NCBI GenBank assembly: GCA_938036875.1
Contig: CALHVX010000067.1
Location: 1 to 64,000 of the forward strand
Reading direction: 5' to 3'
Origin: an uncultured Pseudomonadales bacterium
GTDB taxonomy: Bacteria; Pseudomonadota; Gammaproteobacteria; Pseudomonadales; Azotimanducaceae
DNA: 64,000 nt
Shown here piece after piece: positions 40,994 to 49,383 of this stretch. A program made the position numbers and the translations under genes. Positions within the stretch are counted from its first letter, which is position 1, and every line of letters starts with the position of its first letter. The notes under the pieces were generated by a model that did no database searches, was not told the DNA's origin, and worked only from the letters and a program-made list of their open reading frames with translations.

Positions 40994-42933
40994 ATATGAA
41001 ACGACTACAGCACATCCTCCTAACCGCCCTAATTTGTTGCGCCACTACTAGCGCTTGGGCCCAGGAGCAGTCCTGGAAGATCAACATTAAGAACGGCGAC
41101 ATCCACGAGTTCGTCTCCCAGGTTGCCGAGATAACGGGTAAGACCTTCATCATTGACCCTCGGCTCAAGGGTAACGTGACAGTCATGTCCAACACACGCA
41201 TGGACAAAGATGCTATCTACGCTTTGTTCTTGTCCGTCTTGCGCGTACACAACTTTACCGCAACCAGCAGTGGCAACGTCATCAGAATCCAGCAGAACGC
41301 CATGGGGAAACAAACACCAGGCGCGCAAGGCTCGCTAAGCGATGTTGCCGCTGAAGAATTAGTAACCCGGGTGATTGCCGCGCAAAACGTGGATTCCTCC
41401 GAGTTGATGAAAATTCTTCGCCCGCTCATTCCCCAGTACGGGCACATTGCAGCGGTTGCACAACCGAACATTGTCATCATTAGTGACCATGCCGATAACA
41501 TTCTGCGATTAACCCGCATTATTCGGCAAATTGATGTTGCTGATGAAGACGAGATGCATGTACTACCAATGAAAGAAGCCTGGGTGGGTAGCGTGGTAGC
41601 TCTGCTTGAAAAAGTAGCGCCAGACCAAATTGGTCGCAACGCCAAAGGTCCGCAACGCATTCAACTTATTGCTAACGAACGCAACAACACGCTTATCGTT
41701 AAAGGGAAGTCACGCCCTGTTGCGGAGGTTTTGAAGTTGGTTTCTAAGTTAGATCAACCGGCAACCGCAACCGGCTCGACCCAAGTCATTTACTTACGTC
41801 ACGGCGAAGCAACCAAGATCGCTGAAATCTTAAACGGTTTGGTCGAAAAGAGCAGCGGCGGCAAGAGCGAGGCGTCAAATGGCGGCACCCAACTCAGCAT
41901 TCAAGCAGATGAGTCACTAAACGCCTTAGTTGTGAAAGCCGACCCAAGTCGTATTGCTGAAATCAAAGAAATTGTTGCCTCTCTCGACGTAAGGCGCTCA
42001 CAAGTTTTGATCGAAGCAGCTATTGTTGAGGTATCACTCGATGATCGCCGCAACTTGGGCGTCGAGATGGCAGCGGTAGACGGCGCGGGTGAAACCGTGC
42101 CACTGGTTAGCACCAGCCTCAACGGCACCATCAGTAGCCTGCTCGGTAATATTATTGGCGAAGACGGCGAGATCAGCCCGCTAAACGGCCTAAGCAGCGC
42201 GAGCTCCCCCACCCTGGCCGCGGCCAAAATCGATGCCAACGCCATCTCTTTTGGCGCGGTGATCACCGCCTTGGAAACCAACTCGGATGCAAACCTGCTG
42301 TCCACGCCAAGCATCATGACCCTAGACAACCAAGAAGCCAAAATAGTGGTGGGTAGCGAAGTGCCCTTTCGAACGGGGTCATTCACAACCAACAACGATG
42401 GTGCCAGCAACCCGTTCACCACGATTCAACGCCAGGATGTGGGTCTTCAGCTAGCGGTGACCCCACATGTCCACGATGGCACATCGGTACGTATGGAGGT
42501 CTCTCAAGAAGTGACTAACGTCGTCGACTCTGCGGTCAGTGACGCCGGGTTCTCAGACGTCGTCACCTCCAAGCGCACCATCGACACCACAGTATTGGCG
42601 GAAAATAAGCAAACCATCGTCTTGGGCGGTCTCATCCAAGACGACATCAGCGACACCGTGCGCAAAGTGCCGCTACTTGGCGATGTGCCCGTACTTGGCC
42701 ACTTATTCCGCTCAACCACTAAATCCCGAAAGAAGCTCAACTTGTTGGTATTCTTGCGCCCTACCGTCATTCGATCCAAAGAAGATGCCAGTGCTGTTAC
42801 TGACCGCAAATATCAAAACATCTATGAGGTGGAGATCCAGTCCAGCGGCACCGGCTTCGAAAACATCGATGCCCTGCTGGATGGCGAGCGCCTGGACACA
42901 GAAGAACGCAAAAACAAGCGCCGCGGCTTCTAA
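40990..42933 (+). CDS. gspD: Type II secretion system secretin GspD
   Basis: GspD forms the outer-membrane channel of type II secretion. A signal peptide (about 1-23, ending SAWA) precedes the N0 domain (NIKNGDIHEFVSQVAEITGKTFIIDP), N1-N3 repeats, and the secretin core with VLIEAAIVEVSLDDRRNLGVE and VGSEVPFRTG. The conserved VPLLGDVPVLGHLFR segment and a C-terminal S-domain-like tail follow. Length 647 aa. Starts are GTG 40990 or ATG 40996. The rest of the secretion genes (gspE-M) are not in the window. Confidence 0.96.
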   Translation: MNMKRLQHILLTALICCATTSAWAQEQSWKINIKNGDIHEFVSQVAEITGKTFIIDPRLKGNVTVMSNTRMDKDAIYALFLSVLRVHNFTATSSGNVIRIQQNAMGKQTPGAQGSLSDVAAEELVTRVIAAQNVDSSELMKILRPLIPQYGHIAAVAQPNIVIISDHADNILRLTRIIRQIDVADEDEMHVLPMKEAWVGSVVALLEKVAPDQIGRNAKGPQRIQLIANERNNTLIVKGKSRPVAEVLKLVSKLDQPATATGSTQVIYLRHGEATKIAEILNGLVEKSSGGKSEASNGGTQLSIQADESLNALVVKADPSRIAEIKEIVASLDVRRSQVLIEAAIVEVSLDDRRNLGVEMAAVDGAGETVPLVSTSLNGTISSLLGNIIGEDGEISPLNGLSSASSPTLAAAKIDANAISFGAVITALETNSDANLLSTPSIMTLDNQEAKIVVGSEVPFRTGSFTTNNDGASNPFTTIQRQDVGLQLAVTPHVHDGTSVRMEVSQEVTNVVDSAVSDAGFSDVVTSKRTIDTTVLAENKQTIVLGGLIQDDISDTVRKVPLLGDVPVLGHLFRSTTKSRKKLNLLVFLRPTVIRSKEDASAVTDRKYQNIYEVEIQSSGTGFENIDALLDGERLDTEERKNKRRGF

Positions 42934-42965
42934 AAACAGGGCGGCTTCTACACGCGCCTCGAAAA

Positions 42966-42994
42966 CGAAAGCGGCCCTTGCGGGCACGCTTTCG
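42966..42994 (+). terminator. Stem-loop 1 after gspD
   Basis: CGAAAGCGGCCC (42966-42977) pairs with GGGC-A-CGCTTTCG (42982-42994): 12 base pairs with one bulged A and a 4-nt loop. It lies 33 bp after the gspD stop. No U-tract follows, so it may act as a 3'-end stabiliser rather than an intrinsic terminator. Confidence 0.5.
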
Positions 42995-43018
42995 CCACAG
43001 CAACAACGCTACTATCCC

Positions 43019-43039
43019 AAGCGCTGCCCCGCAGCGCTT
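43019..43039 (+). terminator. Stem-loop 2 after gspD
   Basis: AAGCGCTGC (43019-43027) and GCAGCGCTT (43031-43039) form a perfect 9-bp stem with a CCC loop. With stem-loop 1 it gives two structures in tandem between the secretion genes and plsB. Only CTCCCTATT follows. Confidence 0.5.
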
Positions 43040-43095
43040 CTCCCTATTGATCCACACCGCCCCTGTTACCCATTCGCTCTAGTGGCGATAGCAAA

Positions 43096-45666
43096 TTGAA
43101 CGCACCAAGCCCAACTCGCCCCCCTAACGCTGGACTGCGCTACCGTTTTAGCCGTTGGATCATCGGCTCGATTGCTCAGCCTAGGCTCGCCGGCTTACCA
43201 CCAGATCAACAGCTCCTCGACTCGGTGTATGTGCTCGAAAACCGCGCTTTAAGCGATATCGTCATTTTGGATTTAGTGTGCGAGCAACAAGGATTGCCGA
43301 GTCCATTAGAAGCCCTGCAACTTAGCCCCAGCAAACAGGCTGAGCCACATGGGGACACACAAGCAGACTACCGAGAGAAGCGTCGTTTCTTCTCTTTGTT
43401 TCGACCGGGCACGGGCTTGTGGCGGCGGCGCAACTTATCTGGGCACAGCCCACGGTTGGTCCGTTTGCTAACCCAGCTACCTGATGCCGCTGTTGCGGAT
43501 GTCAACCTACAACCCGTGGCCGTGTACTGGGGGCGCGCTCCAGATCGCGAGGGCAGCATTTGGCGGCAACTGATTTCTGAAAACTGGGCCATGACCTCAC
43601 GCTTGCGGCGCCTGGTCAATTTGTTCGCAAACCGTCGGGACATTGTGGTGCATTTTGGTCAACCCCTAGCGTTGCGCGAACTGCGCACACCACACTCGCC
43701 TAAGGTGGATAAGAACACAGACAACCGCTTAGTACGACGTGCGGCGCGCTTGCTGCGCGTCGGCTTGCGCAATCAGCGCGTCGCCTCCATGGGACCTGAC
43801 TTTTCGCACCGCCGAACCTTGTTGCGACAACTTTTACTTTCTAGCGCAGTACGCTCAAGCATCGATACCGAAGCGGTGGCGTTGGCAGAATCGGCTGCTG
43901 CCGATGAAACGGACACCGAAAAGGCGCACAAAGCCTTTGCCAAAACCTATGAGAAGGTCCAAAGCAAACTAAAGCGCGGCGCTTATCGGAGCGCGCTGGA
44001 AATCATGTCTAACTTCTCTTATCCCACCATTCGCATTTTAGAGCGTGTGCTGCGTTGGTTTTGGAACCAAGTCTACGATGGCATTGAGCTCAACGGTCTG
44101 GAGAGGATGCAACAGCAAACCGCAGGGCACACCCTGGTGTACGTTCCATCACATAGATCCCACGTGGACTACTTGCTGATGTCTTACCTGCTCTTTCAGC
44201 GCGGCATGATGATTCCGCACGTTGCTGCGGGCGACAACCTCAACGTCCCCATTTTGGGTTCCGTACTACGCAAAGGTGGCGCGTTCTTCATGCGTCGTAC
44301 CTTCAAAGACGATGCGGTTTACGGTGCGGTATTTAACGAGTACTTGTACCAAGTGTATCGGCGTGGGCATTGTGTCGAGTTTTTTCCTGAAGGCGGACGC
44401 AGTCGAACCGGTCGCTTACTGCCGGTGAAACTAGGTTTGCTGAAGATGACATTAGCGCATCAACAACGGGGCATACCAAGACCATTGGCGTTGGTACCAG
44501 TATTCTTCGGCTATGAGAAGCTCATAGAGGCGAGTTCGTACCTTAACGAGCTAGAGGGATCAAAGAAGCGCAAAGAGTCCTTCACGGACTTGCTACGCAG
44601 TCTGAGGCTTATTCGCCAGAACTTTGGCAAGGTGACAGTCAACATCGGCGAACCTATTGCGTTAGACCACTGGTTAGCAGAGCAAAATAGCAACGCGGAA
44701 GATCCAACCACCGTTTTGCGCCTCGGCCGCGACATCATGCAAGGCATTAACGCCAACGCGGCGTTAAATCCCGTGAGCTTGGTAGCACTGGTCACACTAG
44801 CTACGCCACGTGCGGCAATCGACAAAACCGTCCTAGCGACGCAAATCGACCGTTATCTCGAATTGCTGCAAGCAGATTCAGCGCACCACAACTTCACGCT
44901 ACCAACAACCGACGGCGCCGCCTGCATTGACTACGTCGAGCAACTCCAACTCCTGAGCGTCGACACCCAAGATTATGGGGACGTGGTGAGCCACCAAGGT
45001 TCAAACGCGATATTGATGACTTGGTACCGCAACAACGTCGCGCACACCCTGGCGCTACCATCGCTGATCGCTTGCCTGCTAGTAAAGCGACGACGCGCGC
45101 TTAGCGAAGCCAATTTGCAACGCATGCTGGGGATCATCTATCCCTTGCTCGCCCTGGAACTCAGCGTGGTGATTGATCCCAGCGCTTACCAACGCTGGCT
45201 GCAACATCTAGCCCAAGCGGGGCTGATTCTTGCCAGCGCAGACGGCTACCGTGCGCCACCGCCTAGCAGTGTCGCTTACCAGCAGCTTGAATTGCTTAGC
45301 AAGGTTGTCATACAAACCTTGGAGCGCATGTTTATTGTGACCGCCCTTCTGGGTCAAAAAGTGGGTCAAAAAGTGGGCCAAAAAGAGGAACCAGCAACCA
45401 ACGCAGAATACTGGGACCGGGGTGATCTGCGGAGCAGCAGCGTCTTGCTAGCCAAAAAGTTAAATCGGCTGTTGGGGATCAATGCACCCGAATTTTTCGA
45501 TCAACGCCTATTTGATGGTTTCATTGAAGCACTGGTGGATCTCGGCCACCTAACACAAACCGAGAACAACCAATTGCTGCCAACCCCAATAATCAGCGAG
45601 GTGCTAAGCGTCTCGCACTGGGTTATCGGTTCAGACTTTCAGCGTGCGGTACAACGCAGCAGCTAA
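43096..45666 (+). CDS. plsB: Glycerol-3-phosphate 1-O-acyltransferase PlsB
   Basis: PlsB adds the first acyl chain to glycerol-3-phosphate in phospholipid synthesis. The acyltransferase HX4D motif is HRSHVD (353-358), with the later VEFFPEGGRSRTGRLLP. Length 856 aa is in the PlsB range and far longer than PlsC. The listed start is TTG 43096 without a clear Shine-Dalgarno, so it could differ. A 12-bp repeat inside the gene gives GQKV/GQKV/GQKE near residues 752-763. The 3' end overlaps rsmJ on the other strand by 36 bp. Confidence 0.93.
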   Translation: MNAPSPTRPPNAGLRYRFSRWIIGSIAQPRLAGLPPDQQLLDSVYVLENRALSDIVILDLVCEQQGLPSPLEALQLSPSKQAEPHGDTQADYREKRRFFSLFRPGTGLWRRRNLSGHSPRLVRLLTQLPDAAVADVNLQPVAVYWGRAPDREGSIWRQLISENWAMTSRLRRLVNLFANRRDIVVHFGQPLALRELRTPHSPKVDKNTDNRLVRRAARLLRVGLRNQRVASMGPDFSHRRTLLRQLLLSSAVRSSIDTEAVALAESAAADETDTEKAHKAFAKTYEKVQSKLKRGAYRSALEIMSNFSYPTIRILERVLRWFWNQVYDGIELNGLERMQQQTAGHTLVYVPSHRSHVDYLLMSYLLFQRGMMIPHVAAGDNLNVPILGSVLRKGGAFFMRRTFKDDAVYGAVFNEYLYQVYRRGHCVEFFPEGGRSRTGRLLPVKLGLLKMTLAHQQRGIPRPLALVPVFFGYEKLIEASSYLNELEGSKKRKESFTDLLRSLRLIRQNFGKVTVNIGEPIALDHWLAEQNSNAEDPTTVLRLGRDIMQGINANAALNPVSLVALVTLATPRAAIDKTVLATQIDRYLELLQADSAHHNFTLPTTDGAACIDYVEQLQLLSVDTQDYGDVVSHQGSNAILMTWYRNNVAHTLALPSLIACLLVKRRRALSEANLQRMLGIIYPLLALELSVVIDPSAYQRWLQHLAQAGLILASADGYRAPPPSSVAYQQLELLSKVVIQTLERMFIVTALLGQKVGQKVGQKEEPATNAEYWDRGDLRSSSVLLAKKLNRLLGINAPEFFDQRLFDGFIEALVDLGHLTQTENNQLLPTPIISEVLSVSHWVIGSDFQRAVQRSS
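45351..45386. repeat. 12-bp in-frame tandem repeat inside plsB, three copies
   Basis: GGGTCAAAAAGT (45351-45362), an identical copy (45363-45374) and GGGCCAAAAAGA (45375-45386) encode Gly-Gln-Lys-Val type units. The period is in frame, so the gene stays open whatever the copy number. Confidence 0.9.
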
Positions 45667-46491
45667 GCCGGGATAACAATCGTAGCGCACGGTTTTGCCT
45701 TTGAGCTGCCAAGCCGGGCTTGGCTGCATAGGCGGGTCCTTCAAACGTCGCTTGACCACCACCCTGGTGCTGGCCACTTGCTGCGCTGCCGCAATCCACT
45801 CACCAAGTGTTGGCTCAACTACCACCGCTCCTTCATCTGGCCCCGCTTGAGCTACCTGAAGAGATGCAGATGGGTTCTCTGGGTGAACATTGGTCACCTG
45901 AGCCAATAGCTGCAAGCGCTTGTTCGGGAGTGCCGTCTTTTTGCGCGGGGCAAACATGGGATCCAGATAGACAACCTCCACCGCTGCAGCCGGGCTGTCC
46001 TGAAGAACCTGCCAAGCATCTGCACAGCGCAGGTCAGTGGGCTGTGTGGAGTAGCCAAACCGACGCCGCAGGTCATGCAGCAATGCCCAAGCGCCAGGAT
46101 TTCGCTCAACCTGCACAACCTTTGCTCCACGCATTTGTAAAGCCAGCCCATCCACCCCCCAACCTGCCATCGCATCCAACAATCGAATCGGTTGACGCGG
46201 CGCTAGATTGCACGCGCGCGCAAGCAACGAAACACCCGCAGCACGCTTGGTTACTTCTTGTGTTGCCACACAGGCTTGCATCACACCCCCGGCAGCAACC
46301 AACTGGAGTTGCTCACCATCAAACCAAAGGCACGGCTGGGATAGGTTCGTAGGCACTTCAGGAGCAGCCTGCAACGGTAAACGATCTTGGTAAGCCACCA
46401 CCGCAGCTTCAAGGTGCGCAGGAAAATACAAGGTTGGCACCAGTCCAGCGGCAGGGTTTGGCAACCGTTCGGCTAGCGGGGAATCGCTCAA
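45631..46491 (-). CDS. rsmJ: 16S rRNA (guanine(1516)-N(2))-methyltransferase RsmJ
   Basis: RsmJ methylates G1516 of 16S rRNA with SAM. The SAM motif LLDAMAGWGVDGLALQMRG and the catalytic segment VYLDPMFAPRKKTALPNKR are close to the E. coli enzyme (LDPMFPHKQKSAL). Length 286 aa, including about 60 residues before the core. The start is TTG 46491, overlapping the tsaB stop as TTGA. Its 3' end overlaps plsB by 36 bp in the convergent orientation. Confidence 0.9.
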   Translation of the reverse strand: MSDSPLAERLPNPAAGLVPTLYFPAHLEAAVVAYQDRLPLQAAPEVPTNLSQPCLWFDGEQLQLVAAGGVMQACVATQEVTKRAAGVSLLARACNLAPRQPIRLLDAMAGWGVDGLALQMRGAKVVQVERNPGAWALLHDLRRRFGYSTQPTDLRCADAWQVLQDSPAAAVEVVYLDPMFAPRKKTALPNKRLQLLAQVTNVHPENPSASLQVAQAGPDEGAVVVEPTLGEWIAAAQQVASTRVVVKRRLKDPPMQPSPAWQLKGKTVRYDCYPGLAAALYRTLKV

Positions 46492-47279
46492 GCGGACGGT
46501 TGCCAGGGTGAATCGGCGCTTAAGTACTCAGGCAAACCTAACTCAGGCGCAACAGCCCCCTGTTGCATAAACGCTGCAAGGCTAACCCGCAACACCGCCC
46601 CAGCGGTTACCGCAACCTCTGGCATAAACGCCTTAGCCAAAGGATCCTGCAACAGCCAATCCGGTTGTTGCCCCAACAGTGTAGGCGCAGCTTGTGCATC
46701 TAACTTCAAACCTGCAACCCAGCCAGACCAATCTTCGAGATCGCAAACCAATTCAGGCGTCCCAAGACTTTGCCATGGGCTGGGCACCAAAGTGTCACTT
46801 AAAGTCGGCGCTGTTGCAGCCCTAAAGGCTTGTACGTAGTACATCTGCTGACGAGACTTTACGAATACCATACAGGTCTGCGATGGCTCACTTTGCGCTG
46901 GCTCCAAGCGACTAGCGCCCGAGTTTCCAGCTTCTAGCAAGGCATCTGCCTGCACTTGAAGCGACGCGAGCGGCAAAATCTGTGCGCCGTGAGCAAAGGC
47001 AATGCCCTGTGCCAAAGCCGCACCGATTCGCACACCGGTGAAGGAGCCTGGTCCCCGACCAAAGGCGACCAAGCCAAAACCAGCAAATTTGCTTCCAAAT
47101 CGCTCTTGAACCGAGGCTGTAATCGCATCGATCATGCCTAACGCCTGCTGGTTATGCAGACGTTCTAGGTAGCGTGTATCCTCAAATTTTTCACCGTTGA
47201 CATAGGCTCCAACCGCACATACGGCGGTTGAGGTTTCTATGGCTAACAGCGGCGGTAGCTCAATAGGGTATGAATTCAT
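46488..47279 (-). CDS. tsaB: tRNA t6A synthesis protein TsaB
   Basis: TsaB pairs with TsaD to make N6-threonylcarbamoyladenosine at position 37 of tRNAs that read ANN codons. The fold is ASKHA-like. The start LLAIETSTAVCAVGAY and the family signature GRGPGSFTGVRIG are clear. I chose ATG 47279, which puts the core at the usual distance from the start. In-frame ATG 47288 and TTG 47297 overlap moeA. The chosen start codon touches the moeA start codon on the other strand, so no space is left for separate promoters outside the genes. Confidence 0.92.
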   Translation of the reverse strand: MNSYPIELPPLLAIETSTAVCAVGAYVNGEKFEDTRYLERLHNQQALGMIDAITASVQERFGSKFAGFGLVAFGRGPGSFTGVRIGAALAQGIAFAHGAQILPLASLQVQADALLEAGNSGASRLEPAQSEPSQTCMVFVKSRQQMYYVQAFRAATAPTLSDTLVPSPWQSLGTPELVCDLEDWSGWVAGLKLDAQAAPTLLGQQPDWLLQDPLAKAFMPEVAVTAGAVLRVSLAAFMQQGAVAPELGLPEYLSADSPWQPSA

Positions 47280-48569
47280 ATGACACATGGTATACAACGA
47301 CTGGACCTGAGCGAAGCACTAGCATTGCTGAACGAACTTTTGCCACCACTTGCTGAGCAAGAGATACGACCACTGGCACAGGCGCGTTACGCGGTAAACG
47401 CCTCCAACATCGTCGCGCCGGTGTCTCTGCCACCTTTTCGCAGCTCCGCAATGGATGGATACGCGGCACGGGCTGCCGACCTAAGCTTGGGCAATCGTTT
47501 GCCGGTAGTCGGCGTAAGCGCAGCAGGCCACCCCTTTGTTGGATCCATTCCCAACGGCAGCTGCATACGCATTTTAACCGGTGCGGTTGTTCCGGACATT
47601 ACCGACAGCGTTATCATCCAAGAAGACGTTAGCCGCCATGGCAAGCACGCAACCTTGCCAAACCTACCCGAAGCAATTCAAATCGATGATCCACCAACCC
47701 CGGGCGCCAATGTTCGAGCCGTTGGGCATGATGTTGATCAAGGTAGTCCATTGGTACTCGCCGGCCAGCAGCTCAACGCCTTTGAATTGGCTTGGCTTGC
47801 TGCTTGTGGAGTGCCTGAAGTGGCTGTCTTACGCCCGCTTCGCGTCGGTATCTTGGCAACCGGCGACGAGTTGCAGCCTCCAGGCACTACTCTAGCCCCA
47901 GGCCAAATATTCGATTCCAACCGGTTGCTGGTCACCGAGCTGCTACAGCAGTTGCCGATCGAGATTATTGATCTGGGTTTGATCAAAGACGATGCCGAGG
48001 CCATCCAACAAACCATCGCAGAGGCGGCCCCTACATTGGATGCCATCATTTCCACCGGTGGCGTCTCGGTTGGTGACGCAGACTTTGTTACCGAAGTGGT
48101 TCAACGCTTGGGCGAGCTAGATTTTTGGCGCTTGAACTTAAAGCCCGGCAAACCCATGGCTGTTGGCCGCATCTACTCAAGCGACAACCAATCTAGCAAC
48201 ACAACCTGGTTTTTTGGATTGCCCGGCAACCCGGTCTCTTGTGCAGTAACTTGCTTGCTAGTCGCCGTGCCAGCACTCAAGCGACTTGCCGGTCAAACAA
48301 ACACTCCATCCACCACCATTGCTGCGCAACTGACGCAAGACATCAAGCATCGAGCAGGTCGTCAAGAATATTTACGCGGTGAACTAGTATCCGAGCGGCG
48401 TGCAACCCAAACCCAAGCCGGTAACTGGGTAACCCCTACTGGGGATCAAAGTTCAAATCGGCTAGGCAGCTTTCAGCAAGCCAACTGCTTAATATCAATT
48501 CCAAAAGATGCCGGCAATCTAGGCGCGGGTACCTGGGTTGAGGTGATGCCTTTGCCAGCCATGATCTAA
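47280..48569 (+). CDS. moeA: Molybdopterin molybdotransferase MoeA
   Basis: MoeA inserts molybdate into adenylated molybdopterin to give Moco. Motifs in order are PPFRSSAMDGYA, GAVVPDITDSVIIQED, ILATGDEL, STGGVSVGDADFV and FGLPGNPVSC. Length 429 aa. It is divergent from tsaB with abutting start codons. AGGG about 11 bases upstream may serve as ribosome-binding site. It ends at a strong terminator. No other molybdenum cofactor genes are nearby. Confidence 0.95.
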   Translation: MTHGIQRLDLSEALALLNELLPPLAEQEIRPLAQARYAVNASNIVAPVSLPPFRSSAMDGYAARAADLSLGNRLPVVGVSAAGHPFVGSIPNGSCIRILTGAVVPDITDSVIIQEDVSRHGKHATLPNLPEAIQIDDPPTPGANVRAVGHDVDQGSPLVLAGQQLNAFELAWLAACGVPEVAVLRPLRVGILATGDELQPPGTTLAPGQIFDSNRLLVTELLQQLPIEIIDLGLIKDDAEAIQQTIAEAAPTLDAIISTGGVSVGDADFVTEVVQRLGELDFWRLNLKPGKPMAVGRIYSSDNQSSNTTWFFGLPGNPVSCAVTCLLVAVPALKRLAGQTNTPSTTIAAQLTQDIKHRAGRQEYLRGELVSERRATQTQAGNWVTPTGDQSSNRLGSFQQANCLISIPKDAGNLGAGTWVEVMPLPAMI

Positions 48570-48681
48570 CGTTAGGCTCTAAACTCAAGAGATGAGCATC
48601 CAACAAGGGTGCGGCCGCAAGATGAGCAGCTTTATTGCCATACCAGGCTCAAAAGAGGCAAATTAGCCAAATTCGAGGCAA

Positions 48682-48714
48682 AAAAAACGCCCCCAAGAAG
48701 CAGGGGCGTTTTTT
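48682..48714. terminator. Bidirectional rho-independent terminator
   Basis: AAAAAACGCCCC (48682-48693) and GGGGCGTTTTTT (48703-48714) form a perfect 12-bp stem with a 9-nt loop. The A-run on one side and T-run on the other give a U-tract on both strands. It serves moeA (+) and the H1-like gene (-) that converge here. Confidence 0.93.
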
Positions 48715-48729
48715 ATCGCACTAACTTAC

Positions 48730-49383
48730 CTAACGGCGAGTTTTGCGCTTGGCAGCTTTACGCTTGGTTGCCTTCTTTTTAGCAGGCTTCCTTTTAGCGG
48801 TTTTACGCTTGGCCGTCTTTTTCTTGGCCGTTTTGCGTTTTGCTACCTTCTTCTTGGCTGTTTTGCGCTTGGCTGTCTTTTTCTTAGCCGTTTTACGCTT
48901 AGCCGTCTTCTTCTTAGCCGTCTTCTTTTTAGAAGTCTTGCGCTTGGCTACCTTTTTCTTGGCAGTTTTACGCTTGGCTGTCTTCTTCTTAGCTGTTTTA
49001 CGCTTAGCCGTCTTTTTCTTGGCTGTTTTGCGCTTAGCTACCTTTTTCTTGGCTGTTTTACGCTTGGCTGTCTTTTTCTTAGCCGTTTTGCGTTTAGCCG
49101 TCTTCTTTTTGGCTGTCTTACGCTTAGCAGTCTTACGCTTAGCTGTCTTCTTTTTAGCCGTCTTACGCTTAGCTGTCTTCTTCTTAGCTGTCTTACGCTT
49201 AGCTACCTTTTTCTTGGCAGTTTTACGCTTGGCAACTTTCTTCTTGGCTACTTTGCGCTTAGCTGTCTTCTTTTTCGCAGCCTTTCGCTTAGGAGCGGCT
49301 TTACGCTTTACGACTTTACGTTTAGCGGTCTTCCGCTTAGCTGCTGACTTTTTCTTTGCAGCAGTGCTTTTTGCTCTCGGCAT
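48730..49383 (-). CDS. Histone H1-like lysine-rich repeat protein
   Basis: The 217 aa protein is almost entirely pentad repeats of TAKRK, TAKKK, VAKRK and VAKKK, alternating KKT and KRT, with short variants at both ends (MPRAKSTAAKKKSAAK and KAAKRKTRR). Lys and Arg make up over half of the residues. No globular domain, signal or membrane segment is seen. It resembles the C-terminal domain of histone H1, chlamydial Hc2, Bordetella BpH-type proteins and the repeat tail of Pseudomonas AlgP, all of which bind DNA or are thought to. Codon choice varies between copies, so this is not a fresh expansion. A GAGGAG lies seven bases before the ATG. Role as a nucleoid protein is inferred from composition. 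Confidence 0.88.
   Translation of the reverse strand: MPRAKSTAAKKKSAAKRKTAKRKVVKRKAAPKRKAAKKKTAKRKVAKKKVAKRKTAKKKVAKRKTAKKKTAKRKTAKKKTAKRKTAKRKTAKKKTAKRKTAKKKTAKRKTAKKKVAKRKTAKKKTAKRKTAKKKTAKRKTAKKKVAKRKTSKKKTAKKKTAKRKTAKKKTAKRKTAKKKVAKRKTAKKKTAKRKTAKRKPAKKKATKRKAAKRKTRR

Noticed and set aside
45807-46352. Plus-strand open frame of 181 codons opposite rsmJ
   Set aside because: Pro/His/Gln-rich shadow with no motif. rsmJ has the SAM and LDPMF motifs.
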